NCBI GenBank assembly: GCA_964414815.1
Contig: CAYPXY010000020.1
Location: 1 to 64,000 of the forward strand
Length of the DNA stretch: 64,000 nucleotides
Direction: 5' to 3'
From: Mariniblastus sp964414815
GTDB taxonomy: Bacteria; Planctomycetota; Planctomycetia; Pirellulales; Pirellulaceae
Every line of letters begins with the position of its first letter. Positions within the stretch are counted from its first letter, which is position 1. The translations under genes were made by a program, and so were the position numbers. A model generated the notes under the pieces. The model saw nothing but the letters and a program-made list of their open reading frames with translations, did no database searches and was not told the origin of the DNA. This document shows positions 16,625-25,769 of the stretch, one piece after another.

Positions 16625-19279
16625 GTGGAAACGAGTATGCGGCAAAAAAAGCAACGTGTTGGCATCCGTGCGAAGCAAAACCCGATCAGGGACCGCGAAA
16701 GGACCGATTTGCCATCAAGAAATATCGCGATCCGTCTGCAATGGGCCTTAGTCTTGGGGGCGTTTCTGCTGATCTGCCCTGACAGGGCTTACTCGCTTCA
16801 GGAGGACTCGCCTCGAGCCTCGAATCCCCTTTCCAACCCTGACACCCTGACGGACGAGCCTTCCGCTGAAGCTCTGGCGTTCTATGAAGACAGAATCAAG
16901 CCAATTCTGGTTGACAATTGTGCGGGGTGCCACGCCGATGATCCAGAGGCGTTTGAAGGTGGGTTGGGCATCACGGGCCGCGCCAGTCTTTTGCGCGGCG
17001 GACATTCGGGTCCGGCGGTCGATCTGAAGAAGCCTGACAAGAGCCTGTTTCTGCTGGCGGTTGAGCACGAGCTGTTGCAAATGCCGCCCGATGAGAAGCT
17101 GCCTCAAGAGAACATCGACGATATCAAGAAGTGGATCGAGATGGGATTACCCTGGACGCCGGAAGATGACATTGATCACGGCCCGCCAGAAAAGCATTCG
17201 CTCGTTGATGAAAAGGCAAAATTGTGGTGGGCCTTTCAGCCGGTTGCTCGCCCGCAAGTTCCAACTACTCAAGACGACTCCTGGAGTAAGAACGAAACGG
17301 ATCATTTCATCTACGCCAAGCTGCGCGAAGCCGATCTTTCGCCCGCACCGCCAGCGGATCGGCGCACCTTGATTCGCCGTGCAACCTACGATTTGATTGG
17401 TCTGCCGCCGACACCGGAAGAGATCGAAGCGTTCGTGAACGACGAAAGCCCTGACGCATTCGAAAAACGGGTCGAGCAATTACTTGCTTCTCCGCAATAT
17501 GGCGAGAAATGGGGCCGACACTGGCTGGATTTGGTTCGCTATGCCGAATCTAACAGTTTCGAGCGCGATGGAACGAAGCCCTTTGTCTGGCGATATCGCG
17601 ATTACGTGATTCGGGCGTTTAACGATGACAAACCGTACAACCAGTTTTTGCTGGAGCAACTCGCTGGCGATGAACTGGATGAAGTAACCATCGAATCCGT
17701 GATTGCGACCGGGTATTACCGCTTGGGCCAGTGGGATGACGAACCCGCCGATCCCCAGCAAGCGAAGTTCGACGAACTCGATGATATTCTGGGAACCACG
17801 TCGCAGACGATGCTTGGCCTGACCATCAACTGTGCTCGCTGTCACGATCATAAAATTGACCCGATCAGCCAGCGTGACTACTACAGCATGCTTTCGTTTT
17901 TGGGAAATGTTCGTCGGTACGGAATCCGCTCCAACGAAACCGTGTTTGATGCGTCGGTTCGAACGATGGAAAATGATCGCAACGATCCGGAGACACTCAA
18001 GTCGATCGAGCAGGTTGCCAAGCAGATTTCAGAGGTTGAATCCAACATTCTCGAAATCGAAAACAAGGCGATCGCGGGTTTTGAGCCGGTTGAGCACGAA
18101 GAGTTCCAATACGAAATGCACAAGGTGCGCCTGATCAAGAAGCAGGTCGGCAACACGATTGAGCAAGCCGATATGGAGCAATATGAGCGGCTCAAGCGGC
18201 AACATGGGAGACTCAAGCAGCGGCTCGATTCGAACAAGATTCAAATTCTGGCCGTCAAGGAACACGGAACCCAACTGCCGCAAATGAAGGTCCGCATTCG
18301 AGGCAACCCACACGTCGAAGGTGTGGATGTCGAACCGGCTTTCCCGGAAGTTTTTGGCTTGGGACCGGTATCGATGGCTGCCTCGCAAAGCAGTACGGGT
18401 GCGCGACGGGCATTGGCGGACTGGATTGTTTCAGAATCCAACCCATTGACAGCCCGTGTGATGGTCAACCGGATCTGGCAGTACCATTTCGGCGAAGGGA
18501 TTGTTCGCACAAGCAGTGATTTCGGATACCAGGGATCGCTGCCGACGCATCCGGAACTGCTGGACTGGCTGGCAGCCGAGTTTGTCGAATCGAACTGGAG
18601 TATCAAGGCGATCCATCGCAAAGTGATGCTTTCCGCAGCCTATCAAATGTCGGGCGCGTACAATCAGGTGGCCTACGACAAGGATCCGTTGAACGAACGG
18701 CTCTGGCGATTCAAACTTCGCCGTTTGACCGCCGAGGAGATCCGCGATTCGGCGCTGTTGGCGGCCGGTCAGTTGAACGTGAAAGACATGTTCGGGCCGT
18801 CGATTTTCCCCAAGATGCCGAAAGAAATCTTGCAAGGTCAAAGTATGCCGGGGGACAACTGGCGAGAATCCCCCAAGGACCAACAAAACCGCCGAAGCGT
18901 GTATGTTCACGTCAAACGGTCCATGCAATTGCCGATTCTCGCGACGCATGATACGGCGGATACGGATGCAGCCTGCCCGATACGTTTTGTGACCACCCAG
19001 CCGACTCAGTCGCTGACCATGCTTAACAGCGAGTTTACTGGCGACATAGCAAAGGAAATGGCCAGTTCGCTCGCCGCAACGTTCCCTGACGATCAGGATC
19101 AGCAAATTCGGGAGGCATTTTCGCGAGTCACCCAGCGGCCACCGGTTGAAGCTGAAACGAACCAGCTAAAGCAGATCCTCGAAGAATGGAAAACGAACGA
19201 TGGTCTGAACCAGGAACAAGCGATGCAGCAGTTGTGTTTGTTGCTGTTGAACTTGAATGAATTTGTTTATGTGGATTAA
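16625..19279 (+). CDS. PSCyt1/DUF1549/DUF1553 (PSD1) cytochrome protein
   Basis: 884-aa planctomycete-specific protein. A hydrophobic leader at about residues 37-56 is followed by PSCyt1 with haem motif CAGCH at 99-103. The DUF1549 domain begins near TDHFIYAKL and includes a second haem motif (CARCHDHKIDP). A coiled, Glu/Lys-rich linker at about 455-530 separates it from the C-terminal DUF1553 domain (SNPLTARVMVNRIWQYHFGEG). The start is GTG at 16625 or ATG at 16637. The partner DUF1501 gene starts 12 bp after the stop. Such pairs are abundant in planctomycetes and are thought to act outside the cytoplasm, but no reaction is established. Confidence 0.9.
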   Translation: METSMRQKKQRVGIRAKQNPIRDRERTDLPSRNIAIRLQWALVLGAFLLICPDRAYSLQEDSPRASNPLSNPDTLTDEPSAEALAFYEDRIKPILVDNCAGCHADDPEAFEGGLGITGRASLLRGGHSGPAVDLKKPDKSLFLLAVEHELLQMPPDEKLPQENIDDIKKWIEMGLPWTPEDDIDHGPPEKHSLVDEKAKLWWAFQPVARPQVPTTQDDSWSKNETDHFIYAKLREADLSPAPPADRRTLIRRATYDLIGLPPTPEEIEAFVNDESPDAFEKRVEQLLASPQYGEKWGRHWLDLVRYAESNSFERDGTKPFVWRYRDYVIRAFNDDKPYNQFLLEQLAGDELDEVTIESVIATGYYRLGQWDDEPADPQQAKFDELDDILGTTSQTMLGLTINCARCHDHKIDPISQRDYYSMLSFLGNVRRYGIRSNETVFDASVRTMENDRNDPETLKSIEQVAKQISEVESNILEIENKAIAGFEPVEHEEFQYEMHKVRLIKKQVGNTIEQADMEQYERLKRQHGRLKQRLDSNKIQILAVKEHGTQLPQMKVRIRGNPHVEGVDVEPAFPEVFGLGPVSMAASQSSTGARRALADWIVSESNPLTARVMVNRIWQYHFGEGIVRTSSDFGYQGSLPTHPELLDWLAAEFVESNWSIKAIHRKVMLSAAYQMSGAYNQVAYDKDPLNERLWRFKLRRLTAEEIRDSALLAAGQLNVKDMFGPSIFPKMPKEILQGQSMPGDNWRESPKDQQNRRSVYVHVKRSMQLPILATHDTADTDAACPIRFVTTQPTQSLTMLNSEFTGDIAKEMASSLAATFPDDQDQQIREAFSRVTQRPPVEAETNQLKQILEEWKTNDGLNQEQAMQQLCLLLLNLNEFVYVD

Positions 19280-19291
19280 AAGGTGAGTTTC

Positions 19292-20749
19292 ATGAAAAAA
19301 CATTCTGACTTCTGTGGTCGTACGCGACGTGAATTTTTCTGGCAAGCCGGTGCGGGCTTCTCGGGATTGGCTCTGGCGGGCATGCTCGATCACAAATTTC
19401 TCGCGGCTCAAGACGAAACCGCAGACGGCCAGAAGTGGAAAAATCCGCTTGCGGCGAAAGAACCTCACCTTCCGGCCAAAGCCAAGAACGTTATCTTTCT
19501 GTACATGTATGGCGGCCCCAGCCAGATTGATACGTTTGACTATAAGCCGTCGATGTACGGCATGGACGGCAAGACTATTGCGGTGAAAACCTTTGGTCGC
19601 GGGGGACATAAAAATGAAGGCCGGATTGTCGAGCCGCGCTGGAAATTCAAGCAGTACGGTCAATGTGGCAAATGGGTTTCGGATCTCTTTCCCACGCTTG
19701 GCCAATGCGTCGACGACATTGCATTTATTCACAGCATGACAGCCGATTCGCCGATTCATGGTTCAGCCATGCTGCAAATGAACTCGGGTAAAATCACCAG
19801 CGGTTCGCCGGCGCTCGGTTCGTGGGTGAACTATGGGCTGGGCAGCGTCAACGAAAACCTGCCGGGCTTTGTCGTCATGCTCGACCATTCCGGCGGTCCG
19901 ATCAGCGGTGCAAAAAACTGGAGCAGCGGCTATATGCCGGCGACTTATCAGGGAACGGTGGTTCGCAGCAAGGGCGTTCCGATTCTCGACCTGAACCGAC
20001 CGGAATACATGACCGATGCCGTTCAGCGAAAGACACTGGATGTGCTGCGCGATCTGAACCAGCAGCATGAATTGTCGCGCGGTGGGAATTCGGAACTGGC
20101 GGCACGGATCAGCAGTTACGAACTGGCCTATAAAATGCAAAGCACCGCACCGGAAGCCGTCGATCTCGGCAGTGAATCCGCCGAGACCCTGAAATTGTAT
20201 GGCATCGACAGTCCGAAATCAGAGTATTTTGGCCGGCAATGTTTGATGGCCCGCCGGTTGGTCGAACGCGGCGTTCGTTTTGTTCAAATTTATTCCGGTG
20301 GCAACCACAACGATGCCAACTGGGACGCACATGGCGACTTGGTCAAGAACCATGAACTTCATGCGGGCGAAACCGATGTTCCGATTGCCGGTCTGATTCG
20401 AGATTTGAAGCAGCGCGGGATGCTGGATGAAACACTGATCATTTGGGGCGGCGAATTCGGTCGTCAACCGACGGCAGAATATGCCGAGGGAACCGGTCGC
20501 GATCACAATGCCTACGGGTTCACGATGTGGATGGCAGGCGGCGGCATCAAGGGCGGGATCAGCTACGGCTCAACCGATGAGCTGGGCGCCTTTGCCGTGG
20601 ATAACAAGCTGCACGTCAAGCGAATGCATGCCACGATTCTGCAGTTGCTGGGCCTTGATCCCAATCGCCTAAGCTACTTCTTCGGCGGGCTCGATCAGAG
20701 ATTGATCGGTGTCGAACGAGTCGAACCGATCAAGGAATTGATGGCTTGA
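19292..20749 (+). CDS. DUF1501 twin-arginine secreted protein
   Basis: 485-aa protein. A leader with TRREFFWQAGAGFSGLALAG fits a Tat signal. The body has the DUF1501 signatures FLYMYGGPSQIDTFDYKP, IWGGEFGRQPT and GRDHNAYGFTMWMAGGGIKG. The fold is related to sulfatase/alkaline phosphatase. The ATG at 19292 is preferred over a GTG at 19283 because AAAGGTGAG just upstream is a good Shine-Dalgarno. It is coupled to the PSD1 gene (12 bp gap), so a joint extracytoplasmic function is likely. Confidence 0.9.
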   Translation: MKKHSDFCGRTRREFFWQAGAGFSGLALAGMLDHKFLAAQDETADGQKWKNPLAAKEPHLPAKAKNVIFLYMYGGPSQIDTFDYKPSMYGMDGKTIAVKTFGRGGHKNEGRIVEPRWKFKQYGQCGKWVSDLFPTLGQCVDDIAFIHSMTADSPIHGSAMLQMNSGKITSGSPALGSWVNYGLGSVNENLPGFVVMLDHSGGPISGAKNWSSGYMPATYQGTVVRSKGVPILDLNRPEYMTDAVQRKTLDVLRDLNQQHELSRGGNSELAARISSYELAYKMQSTAPEAVDLGSESAETLKLYGIDSPKSEYFGRQCLMARRLVERGVRFVQIYSGGNHNDANWDAHGDLVKNHELHAGETDVPIAGLIRDLKQRGMLDETLIIWGGEFGRQPTAEYAEGTGRDHNAYGFTMWMAGGGIKGGISYGSTDELGAFAVDNKLHVKRMHATILQLLGLDPNRLSYFFGGLDQRLIGVERVEPIKELMA

Positions 20750-20811
20750 GTGCGGAGCAACCGTGTCCAATCGCGAAGTCTTCAGTTTCCGGTTGGTTGT
20801 CTGTCTCAATG

Positions 20812-22659
20812 CTAGTCAGGCCTGAAAAATCGCAATTGGATTTTCGTTCCAGGTTCGACCTTTACCGAGGCTGCGCGATCATCAACTCGATACATTGCAG
20901 GATGAGTGCTGAAACGCAGAACCCAATTCCCCGGCGGGCAGGAAGGAATGCTGAAATTTCCGTCAGCGTCCGTCATGAATTTGGTGATGTGAGTTACCCC
21001 TCCATGGAGATCCATTGTATCTCCCTCATCACAAACGTATCCAAAATAATTTGCCAGCGGTTTGCTGTCGGATCCGTCAACGGTCCGACCATCCAAAACC
21101 GTACCGTTAACTTCAGTTGCTAACAGTTGCAATCCGTCCACATCAATGGGATTCAATGATACGTTCGTGTCTTCCACGAGAAATTCTTGTGTCCACGATT
21201 TGGAATACCAGTGAGATGAATCCTCAATCCAGTAACCGTAGCTTGAATACCTGTCTGAACCTTGCGGTGCGAGCAACAACGTATATTCTCCGGGTAGGAG
21301 GCCATCGATGTTAAGGAATCCGCCAACCGTAACCGGTACCTCAAACGGGATTTGATCTTTCGGAAGAACCCACGCGCGTGGAATATTTCCCAAATGCATC
21401 TGAGCCTTTGATTTCAATTGAGCGGTTACTGAATATCCTCGACCGAGTTGCAGTAAAACGGGAACCTTGATTGCCTCATCCGATGAAAGCTCCTTGGTTA
21501 GTCGCACCACACCATCCTGCAAAACTCGAACCGACAGAGAATCCACTTCAGGGGAAAAGACTTCCCACTTTCCCTGCGGGTAGGGGCCAGGCACGTCGTG
21601 ATATCGATTGACGGTGTGCTTGTAGTTGAATTTCACTTGAACGATGCAATCTTCGATCGCATTCCCTTGTTCATCAATGACCGTCCCTCGGATCAAGGGT
21701 TCAGCATCGAACGCGATAACATTCTCGCGTTCTGGTGAAAGCTCAGACAGCCGAGCCTTTCGGGGAACATGGTTCTTTATGACAAGAGAAATTTGGTGCT
21801 CTGGATCTTGAGCGTAACTGGCGTGGATTGCCACCAAGCAACGCCCGGTATCATCGGTTGGCACCCAACTGTTGCTAACTGCCGCATCACGAATTGGATT
21901 GCCAGCCGCATCAATCAAACGACAAGGGATATACAAATTGCGAGACAATAAAAGATTGATTTCCCGATCAGACGTTTCGATCTCATCTTCTCCGTATTCA
22001 TCATGTCGTGCGGCGACTCCTTCAAAGAAAGCACAAGGTAACCGGTAGTATCCCGTGTCGTCTGTCTGAACGGCTTGACTCCAAACGGCATACGGAAAGT
22101 GCGACCCCAATACCAGCGGTGCAACTTGAGCACCGACAATAGGGAGTTGGGTTCCATCATCCAGCACTCGTCCGGTGAGAACGACCCCCTTTTTTAGTTC
22201 AATGGGCGTTGGTTCGGCGTCAAGATCAGTCGGTTGATCGGAGAGATGGTAAGAAAATTCGGCCAACCCAAAAATATACTTGTCATCCAGATTGTCAGCA
22301 TCGACCCAAAGTCGAATGTATCCGAATTTTGGAACTGGTTCAGGGATCGTTAGAATTCCATGATCATGACTCAGCTCGATCTTGCTTGCTTCGAGCGCAT
22401 GGTCGAGCGCGCGGCTGTCAATTCGGTACGTCACTCGAAAGTTTCTGAGGAGCTCGCTCTCATCGTCGAGAATTTTGAAACGCAAAGCCGAAATGGTTGG
22501 CCTCTGAACCTCTCCATGGAACGGAATTGCACGAATATTGTCGTCAGGATTCCTCTGGACCATTTCCTCGCCTCCTTGAAACGCCGCACACTCGCTAGCA
22601 CTGCAAACGTCGACAACGCTGTACCCGAGCATCACGAAGCACAAAATAAAGAGTCTCAT
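20812..22659 (-). CDS. Large secreted protein with carboxypeptidase-regulatory-like domains
   Basis: 615-aa protein with an N-terminal signal (MRLFILCFVMLGYSVVDVC). The mature part is rich in beta strands. It contains at least three stretches of the carboxypeptidase-regulatory/SpaA type: GVVLTGRVLDDGTQLPIVGA, IRGTVIDEQGNAIEDCIVQV and VNGTVLDGRTVDG. The C-terminus (TKFMTDADGNFSIPSCPPGN) repeats the same motif. It is probably exported and structural or binding; no enzyme motif is visible. The frame is open to 22758, but the ATG at 22659 has AAAGGA at proper spacing and begins the signal peptide. Confidence 0.7.
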   Translation of the reverse strand: MRLFILCFVMLGYSVVDVCSASECAAFQGGEEMVQRNPDDNIRAIPFHGEVQRPTISALRFKILDDESELLRNFRVTYRIDSRALDHALEASKIELSHDHGILTIPEPVPKFGYIRLWVDADNLDDKYIFGLAEFSYHLSDQPTDLDAEPTPIELKKGVVLTGRVLDDGTQLPIVGAQVAPLVLGSHFPYAVWSQAVQTDDTGYYRLPCAFFEGVAARHDEYGEDEIETSDREINLLLSRNLYIPCRLIDAAGNPIRDAAVSNSWVPTDDTGRCLVAIHASYAQDPEHQISLVIKNHVPRKARLSELSPERENVIAFDAEPLIRGTVIDEQGNAIEDCIVQVKFNYKHTVNRYHDVPGPYPQGKWEVFSPEVDSLSVRVLQDGVVRLTKELSSDEAIKVPVLLQLGRGYSVTAQLKSKAQMHLGNIPRAWVLPKDQIPFEVPVTVGGFLNIDGLLPGEYTLLLAPQGSDRYSSYGYWIEDSSHWYSKSWTQEFLVEDTNVSLNPIDVDGLQLLATEVNGTVLDGRTVDGSDSKPLANYFGYVCDEGDTMDLHGGVTHITKFMTDADGNFSIPSCPPGNWVLRFSTHPAMYRVDDRAASVKVEPGTKIQLRFFRPD

Positions 22660-22868
22660 CAGATATCCTTTGAGTTTGTAAGTGAATCCCTCTCCATCAT
22701 ACCGCATTCCACACACATGCCGAAACACAATGGAAGCCATAATCAAAGCAAATGGCACGCCTGCAAAGTAAGAAGAAAAAATTATCAGCCGGGTTCCTTC
22801 CCTTTCGAAATTTCTTAAACTGGTGTCGTTGTAGTCAGTTTTTCTCGGAGTAACGAAAGGGGAGAATT

Positions 22869-24221
22869 ATGAAACTGAAACGATGCGTTTATTTTGTGGT
22901 TGCAGTCGTCTCTGTGGTACTGGTTGGAGGTCAATCGACCGCTCAAGATGACTTTGCAGCATTCGTCAAGAAGTTCGAGGAGGAGAAGCCGAAATATGCT
23001 CAGCGTCAGCAGGCCTTGCTCAACGAACGGTACGACCTGTCCGACAAGCGGGCCGAGGGCGTTGCCATGTCGCGCGGCAAAGCGGTGCAGTCGGGTGTGC
23101 GTGTGCGACTGCCGGAGGGAACCTCATGGGAGCAACTGGCGGCTCTGACGCCCGCTGGAATCAAACAGCGGAATCTTTGGCCGGCCGGATTTTATCCGCT
23201 TCCACATCCCCATCATGAAAACGGCGGGATGATTTTTCCCAAGTTTTTGATTGATGAAACCAAGAAGCAAACCGATCGCGATTTGACCCGTTTTGATCTC
23301 GATTTCGATTTGCCAGACCATTTGCTGCCCGAATTTCCGGCCGCCATTTATTTGACAACGCGGCCGGATTTGGGTGACGTCTCGCAAGGGCAACTGGTCA
23401 CGCTGGCGAACTATCACGAGCTGTTCAAGGATATTCTGAATCCGAAACAGCTTGAAGGGCTGCGGCTGTTGGTGACACCTTTCCCGCAGCAGCAATTCAA
23501 CGCGACGCATGATCGCAAATCGATGCAGGCTCACCTGGGTGTGACCTGTTTCGACTGCCACGCCAATGGACACACCAATGCCGCCACTCATACGGTCGGC
23601 GATATTCGCCCGAATGAACATCGACATCGAATCGATACGCCAACATTGCGGGGCGTGAATGTACAGCGGCTGTTTGGTTCTCAGCGGGCCATCAAAACGA
23701 TTGAGGATTTCACCGAGTTTGAGCAGCGAGCCGCTTATTTTGATGGCGATCCGGTACAAGCTCAGGCCAAGGGAGTCAACATTCTCGAACGCGGAAGTCA
23801 GGTTCATTTCATGGCCGAGTTTCAGTCGATTCTGGACTTTCCGCCCGCTCCTAAACTTGATCTCTTTGGAAAGCTCAAGCCGGAACTGGCGACCGAAAGC
23901 GAATTGCGGGGGCAAGAACTGTTTCACGGTAAAGCCCAATGTTCTGTCTGTCATCCGGCTCCTTATTATACGGACAACCTGATGCACAACTTGCAGACGG
24001 AAAGGTTTTATGAACCCAAAATGATCAATGGTCGCATGGCTTCGGCCGATGGGCCGATCAAGACGTTTCCGTTGCGAGGGATCAAGGATTCACCGCCGTA
24101 TTTGCATGACAATCGCTTGATGACACTCGAAGATGCCGTTGAATTTTTCAATCTGGTGCTGGAAATCAAGTTGAATGAGCAAGAAAAATCGGATTTGGTC
24201 GCCTTTATGCGATGCTTATAG
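22869..24221 (+). CDS. Secreted di-haem cytochrome c (peroxidase/MauG-like)
   Basis: 450-aa protein with a signal peptide cleaved near STAQDD (residue 26). It has two CxxCH haem motifs, CFDCH at 227-231 and CSVCH at 358-362. The segments around the haems (TPTLRGVNVQRLFGS; FPLRGIKDSPPYLHDNRLMT) match the di-haem cytochrome c peroxidase/MauG superfamily. A strong Shine-Dalgarno (AAAGGGGAG) precedes the ATG. It is probably a periplasmic electron-transfer or peroxidase protein. It is a single-gene unit with its own terminator. Confidence 0.82.
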   Translation: MKLKRCVYFVVAVVSVVLVGGQSTAQDDFAAFVKKFEEEKPKYAQRQQALLNERYDLSDKRAEGVAMSRGKAVQSGVRVRLPEGTSWEQLAALTPAGIKQRNLWPAGFYPLPHPHHENGGMIFPKFLIDETKKQTDRDLTRFDLDFDLPDHLLPEFPAAIYLTTRPDLGDVSQGQLVTLANYHELFKDILNPKQLEGLRLLVTPFPQQQFNATHDRKSMQAHLGVTCFDCHANGHTNAATHTVGDIRPNEHRHRIDTPTLRGVNVQRLFGSQRAIKTIEDFTEFEQRAAYFDGDPVQAQAKGVNILERGSQVHFMAEFQSILDFPPAPKLDLFGKLKPELATESELRGQELFHGKAQCSVCHPAPYYTDNLMHNLQTERFYEPKMINGRMASADGPIKTFPLRGIKDSPPYLHDNRLMTLEDAVEFFNLVLEIKLNEQEKSDLVAFMRCL

Positions 24222-24270
24222 CTCTTACAACAAACTGTGGGGCACTCGCCCTGCATTGAATAGACTTTTA

Positions 24271-24300
24271 CAGGGCGGATTTGATTCTGCCCTGTTTTTA
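24271..24300 (+). terminator. Rho-independent terminator
   Basis: The stem CAGGGCGGA / TTCTGCCCTG (9 bp with one G-T pair) is followed by TTTTTAT, 50 bp after the di-haem cytochrome gene. Confidence 0.8.
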
Positions 24301-24487
24301 TTTGTACATTTATGCATGAGTTTGCAAGCTTAAATGTAAGTTAAGCACTTGCTTGAATGCGTCATGGCATGATATTTAATCATTCAATTTTGTGATGCAA
24401 ATTTTGCAACGGTTGCTTTCTTTTGTAGTATGATTAGACTGACGTGCTTAGTATTTTTGTTTAAGTGTCAACTCTGAATTCTCAACC

Positions 24488-24895
24488 ATGGCAAAAACCA
24501 AAACCACAAAGAAACCGGTCTCTGCAACGGAAACCACAAACGATCAGAAAATCAGTAAGGCAAAACGCGTCAGGGACTATATGGAGGAATATCCGAAAGC
24601 TCGCAACGTAGACATTGCTAAAGCATTACACCAATACGGCGTAAAGGAGTCGGACGTTTCGAATGCGAAAACGCAAATGAAGAAGAAAAAGAAACGTCGA
24701 GGCAAAGTTGGCCGTCCCAAGGCAGCCGCCAATGGAAATGGGCCTTTGAAGCGAGGTCCCAAACCAGCCGCATCCAAAGAAGGCAGCGTTTCGTTCGCCG
24801 AATTCCAATCGGCCCTCAGTTTTGCCCAGTCCGTCGGCGGCTTTGCTCGAGGCCGACAAGTGCTGGAAGTCGTAGAGCAGATTAAACAGTTGTAA
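24488..24895 (+). CDS. Small Lys-rich, probably DNA-binding protein
   Basis: 135-aa very basic protein. The N-terminus is Lys/Thr-rich (MAKTKTTKKPV). Residues about 20-60 form a helical block (RVRDYMEEYPKARNVDIAKAL, split here: RVRDYMEEYP then KARNVDIAKAL) resembling a small winged-helix or HTH domain that specifies NVDIAKALHQYG. Then comes KKKKKRRGKVGRPKAAANG with AT-hook-like GRPK and RGPKP cores, and a short helical C-terminus (FAEFQSALSFAQSVGG). The architecture suggests a nucleoid-associated or regulatory protein, but I do not recognise the family. It has its own upstream AT-rich region and precedes the rpmB-gat-ser genes. Confidence 0.65.
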   Translation: MAKTKTTKKPVSATETTNDQKISKAKRVRDYMEEYPKARNVDIAKALHQYGVKESDVSNAKTQMKKKKKRRGKVGRPKAAANGNGPLKRGPKPAASKEGSVSFAEFQSALSFAQSVGGFARGRQVLEVVEQIKQL

Positions 24896-25007
24896 GTTCA
24901 AGTTCAACGAGCAGCAGTAACGGTTTTTTAATCCCGCGACGGCCATCCCGAACACCGGAAGCAATTGCTCGGATTTCGAGAGGCTGGGGGGGGGCGAGTC
25001 TGGGCTG

Positions 25008-25114
25008 GTGGATTTCACTGCTATCACTGTTGATAATATTCGAATCATAACCCGTAGCGTAAGCGAGGGACCGGGCTTCTTCCCTCGCTTACGCTTCGGG
25101 TTATGATTTCCACC
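25008..25114. repeat. Family A1 palindromic element (107 bp)
   Basis: The element is bounded by GGTGGA and TCCACC, with the inverted match continuing outward (CTGGGCT / AAGCCAG). The inner core arms are 25044-25070 and 25081-25107, 27 bp with one mismatch, around a 10-nt loop. The right arm reads TCCCTCGCTTACGCTTCGGG. Read on the minus strand the element is open and gives the peptide signature NPKRKRG...SLTLRV, which also occurs inside the histidine kinase at 45224-46912. It lies in the 540-base gene-free gap before rpmB. Confidence 0.85.
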
Positions 25115-25192
25115 AAGCCAGGGCGAGTCCCTCAAAGCTGCCTAAAATAGCCGAAAACTGGCAATACAGCCCGTTTTTGGCTGAATTAGCGG

Positions 25193-25220
25193 TTGAGTTT
25201 GGCCGTTAAACTGGTATATT
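25193..25220 (+). promoter_or_regulatory. Possible sigma-70-type promoter upstream of rpmB
   Basis: TTGAGT at 25193-25198 and TATATT at 25215-25220 are separated by 16 bp. They lie directly upstream of the A2 element that would form the 5' leader of rpmB. No experimental consensus for this organism is available. Confidence 0.35.
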
Positions 25221-25242
25221 CTCCGTCAAGAAATTCCCCCTA

Positions 25243-25388
25243 AGGAATCGTCCCGAAATAAATTCCTGGTTCTTTTAGTCCATCGTAACCCGAAGCGTAA
25301 CCGAGGGACGGACTAACCACGCTAGAGTAGTCCCTCGCTTACGCTTCGGGTTATGATCAAATACGGAAGTTATTTCAGGATAATTTCT
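25243..25388 (+). repeat. Family A2 palindromic element upstream of rpmB
   Basis: The outer inverted repeats are AGGAATCGTCCCGAAATAA (25243-25261) and TTATTTCAGGATAATTTCT (25370-25388). The inner core arms 25282-25308 and 25331-25357 enclose a 22-nt loop. The loop has the same length and a related sequence in the copies before gatA and serA, so all three face the same way. It ends 47 bp before the rpmB ATG. Confidence 0.85.
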
Positions 25389-25435
25389 AAACTCTGTAAT
25401 TTTCAATAGCTGAATTTTAATAGTCGGAAATCAAG

Positions 25436-25699
25436 ATGGCACGCGTTTGTGAAGTTTGTGGCAAAGGCCCTTCGGTTGGCAACAAAATCGAAACCCGCGG
25501 TAAAGCAAAATACCTCGGCGGTGTCGGTACGAAAGTAACAGGCATTACCCGTCGTCAATTTCGCCCCAATTTGCAAACCGTTCATGCGGCACTGCCCAAC
25601 GGCGGTGCGAAATCCATGAAGGTTTGTGTTCAGTGTATTCGCAGCGGAGCCATCCGCAAGAAAGTCAAACAAAAGCCGTTTACCCTGCCACCGTCATAG
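25436..25699 (+). CDS. rpmB: 50S ribosomal protein L28
   Basis: 87-aa L28. It starts MARVCEVCGKGPSVGNK, with ITRRQFRPNLQ and the C-terminal KVCVQCIRSGAI typical of bacterial L28. Both CxxC pairs (residues 5-8 and 63-66 approximately) are present, so this is the zinc-binding version. It is preceded by a palindromic element and a possible promoter, and lies 70 bp before gatC. Confidence 0.96.
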   Translation: MARVCEVCGKGPSVGNKIETRGKAKYLGGVGTKVTGITRRQFRPNLQTVHAALPNGGAKSMKVCVQCIRSGAIRKKVKQKPFTLPPS

Positions 25700-25769
25700 T
25701 GGGCTGGTCGTCATAGTGGGCTGGTCGTCGTAGTTTGAGGTCGGGTAATGGTTCTACTTCTACACAGTC

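Noticed and set aside
24626..25135. 169-codon minus-strand frame covering the A1 element and part of the Lys-rich gene
   Set aside because: It is open because the A1 element is stop-free; the rest is antisense to the basic protein gene.
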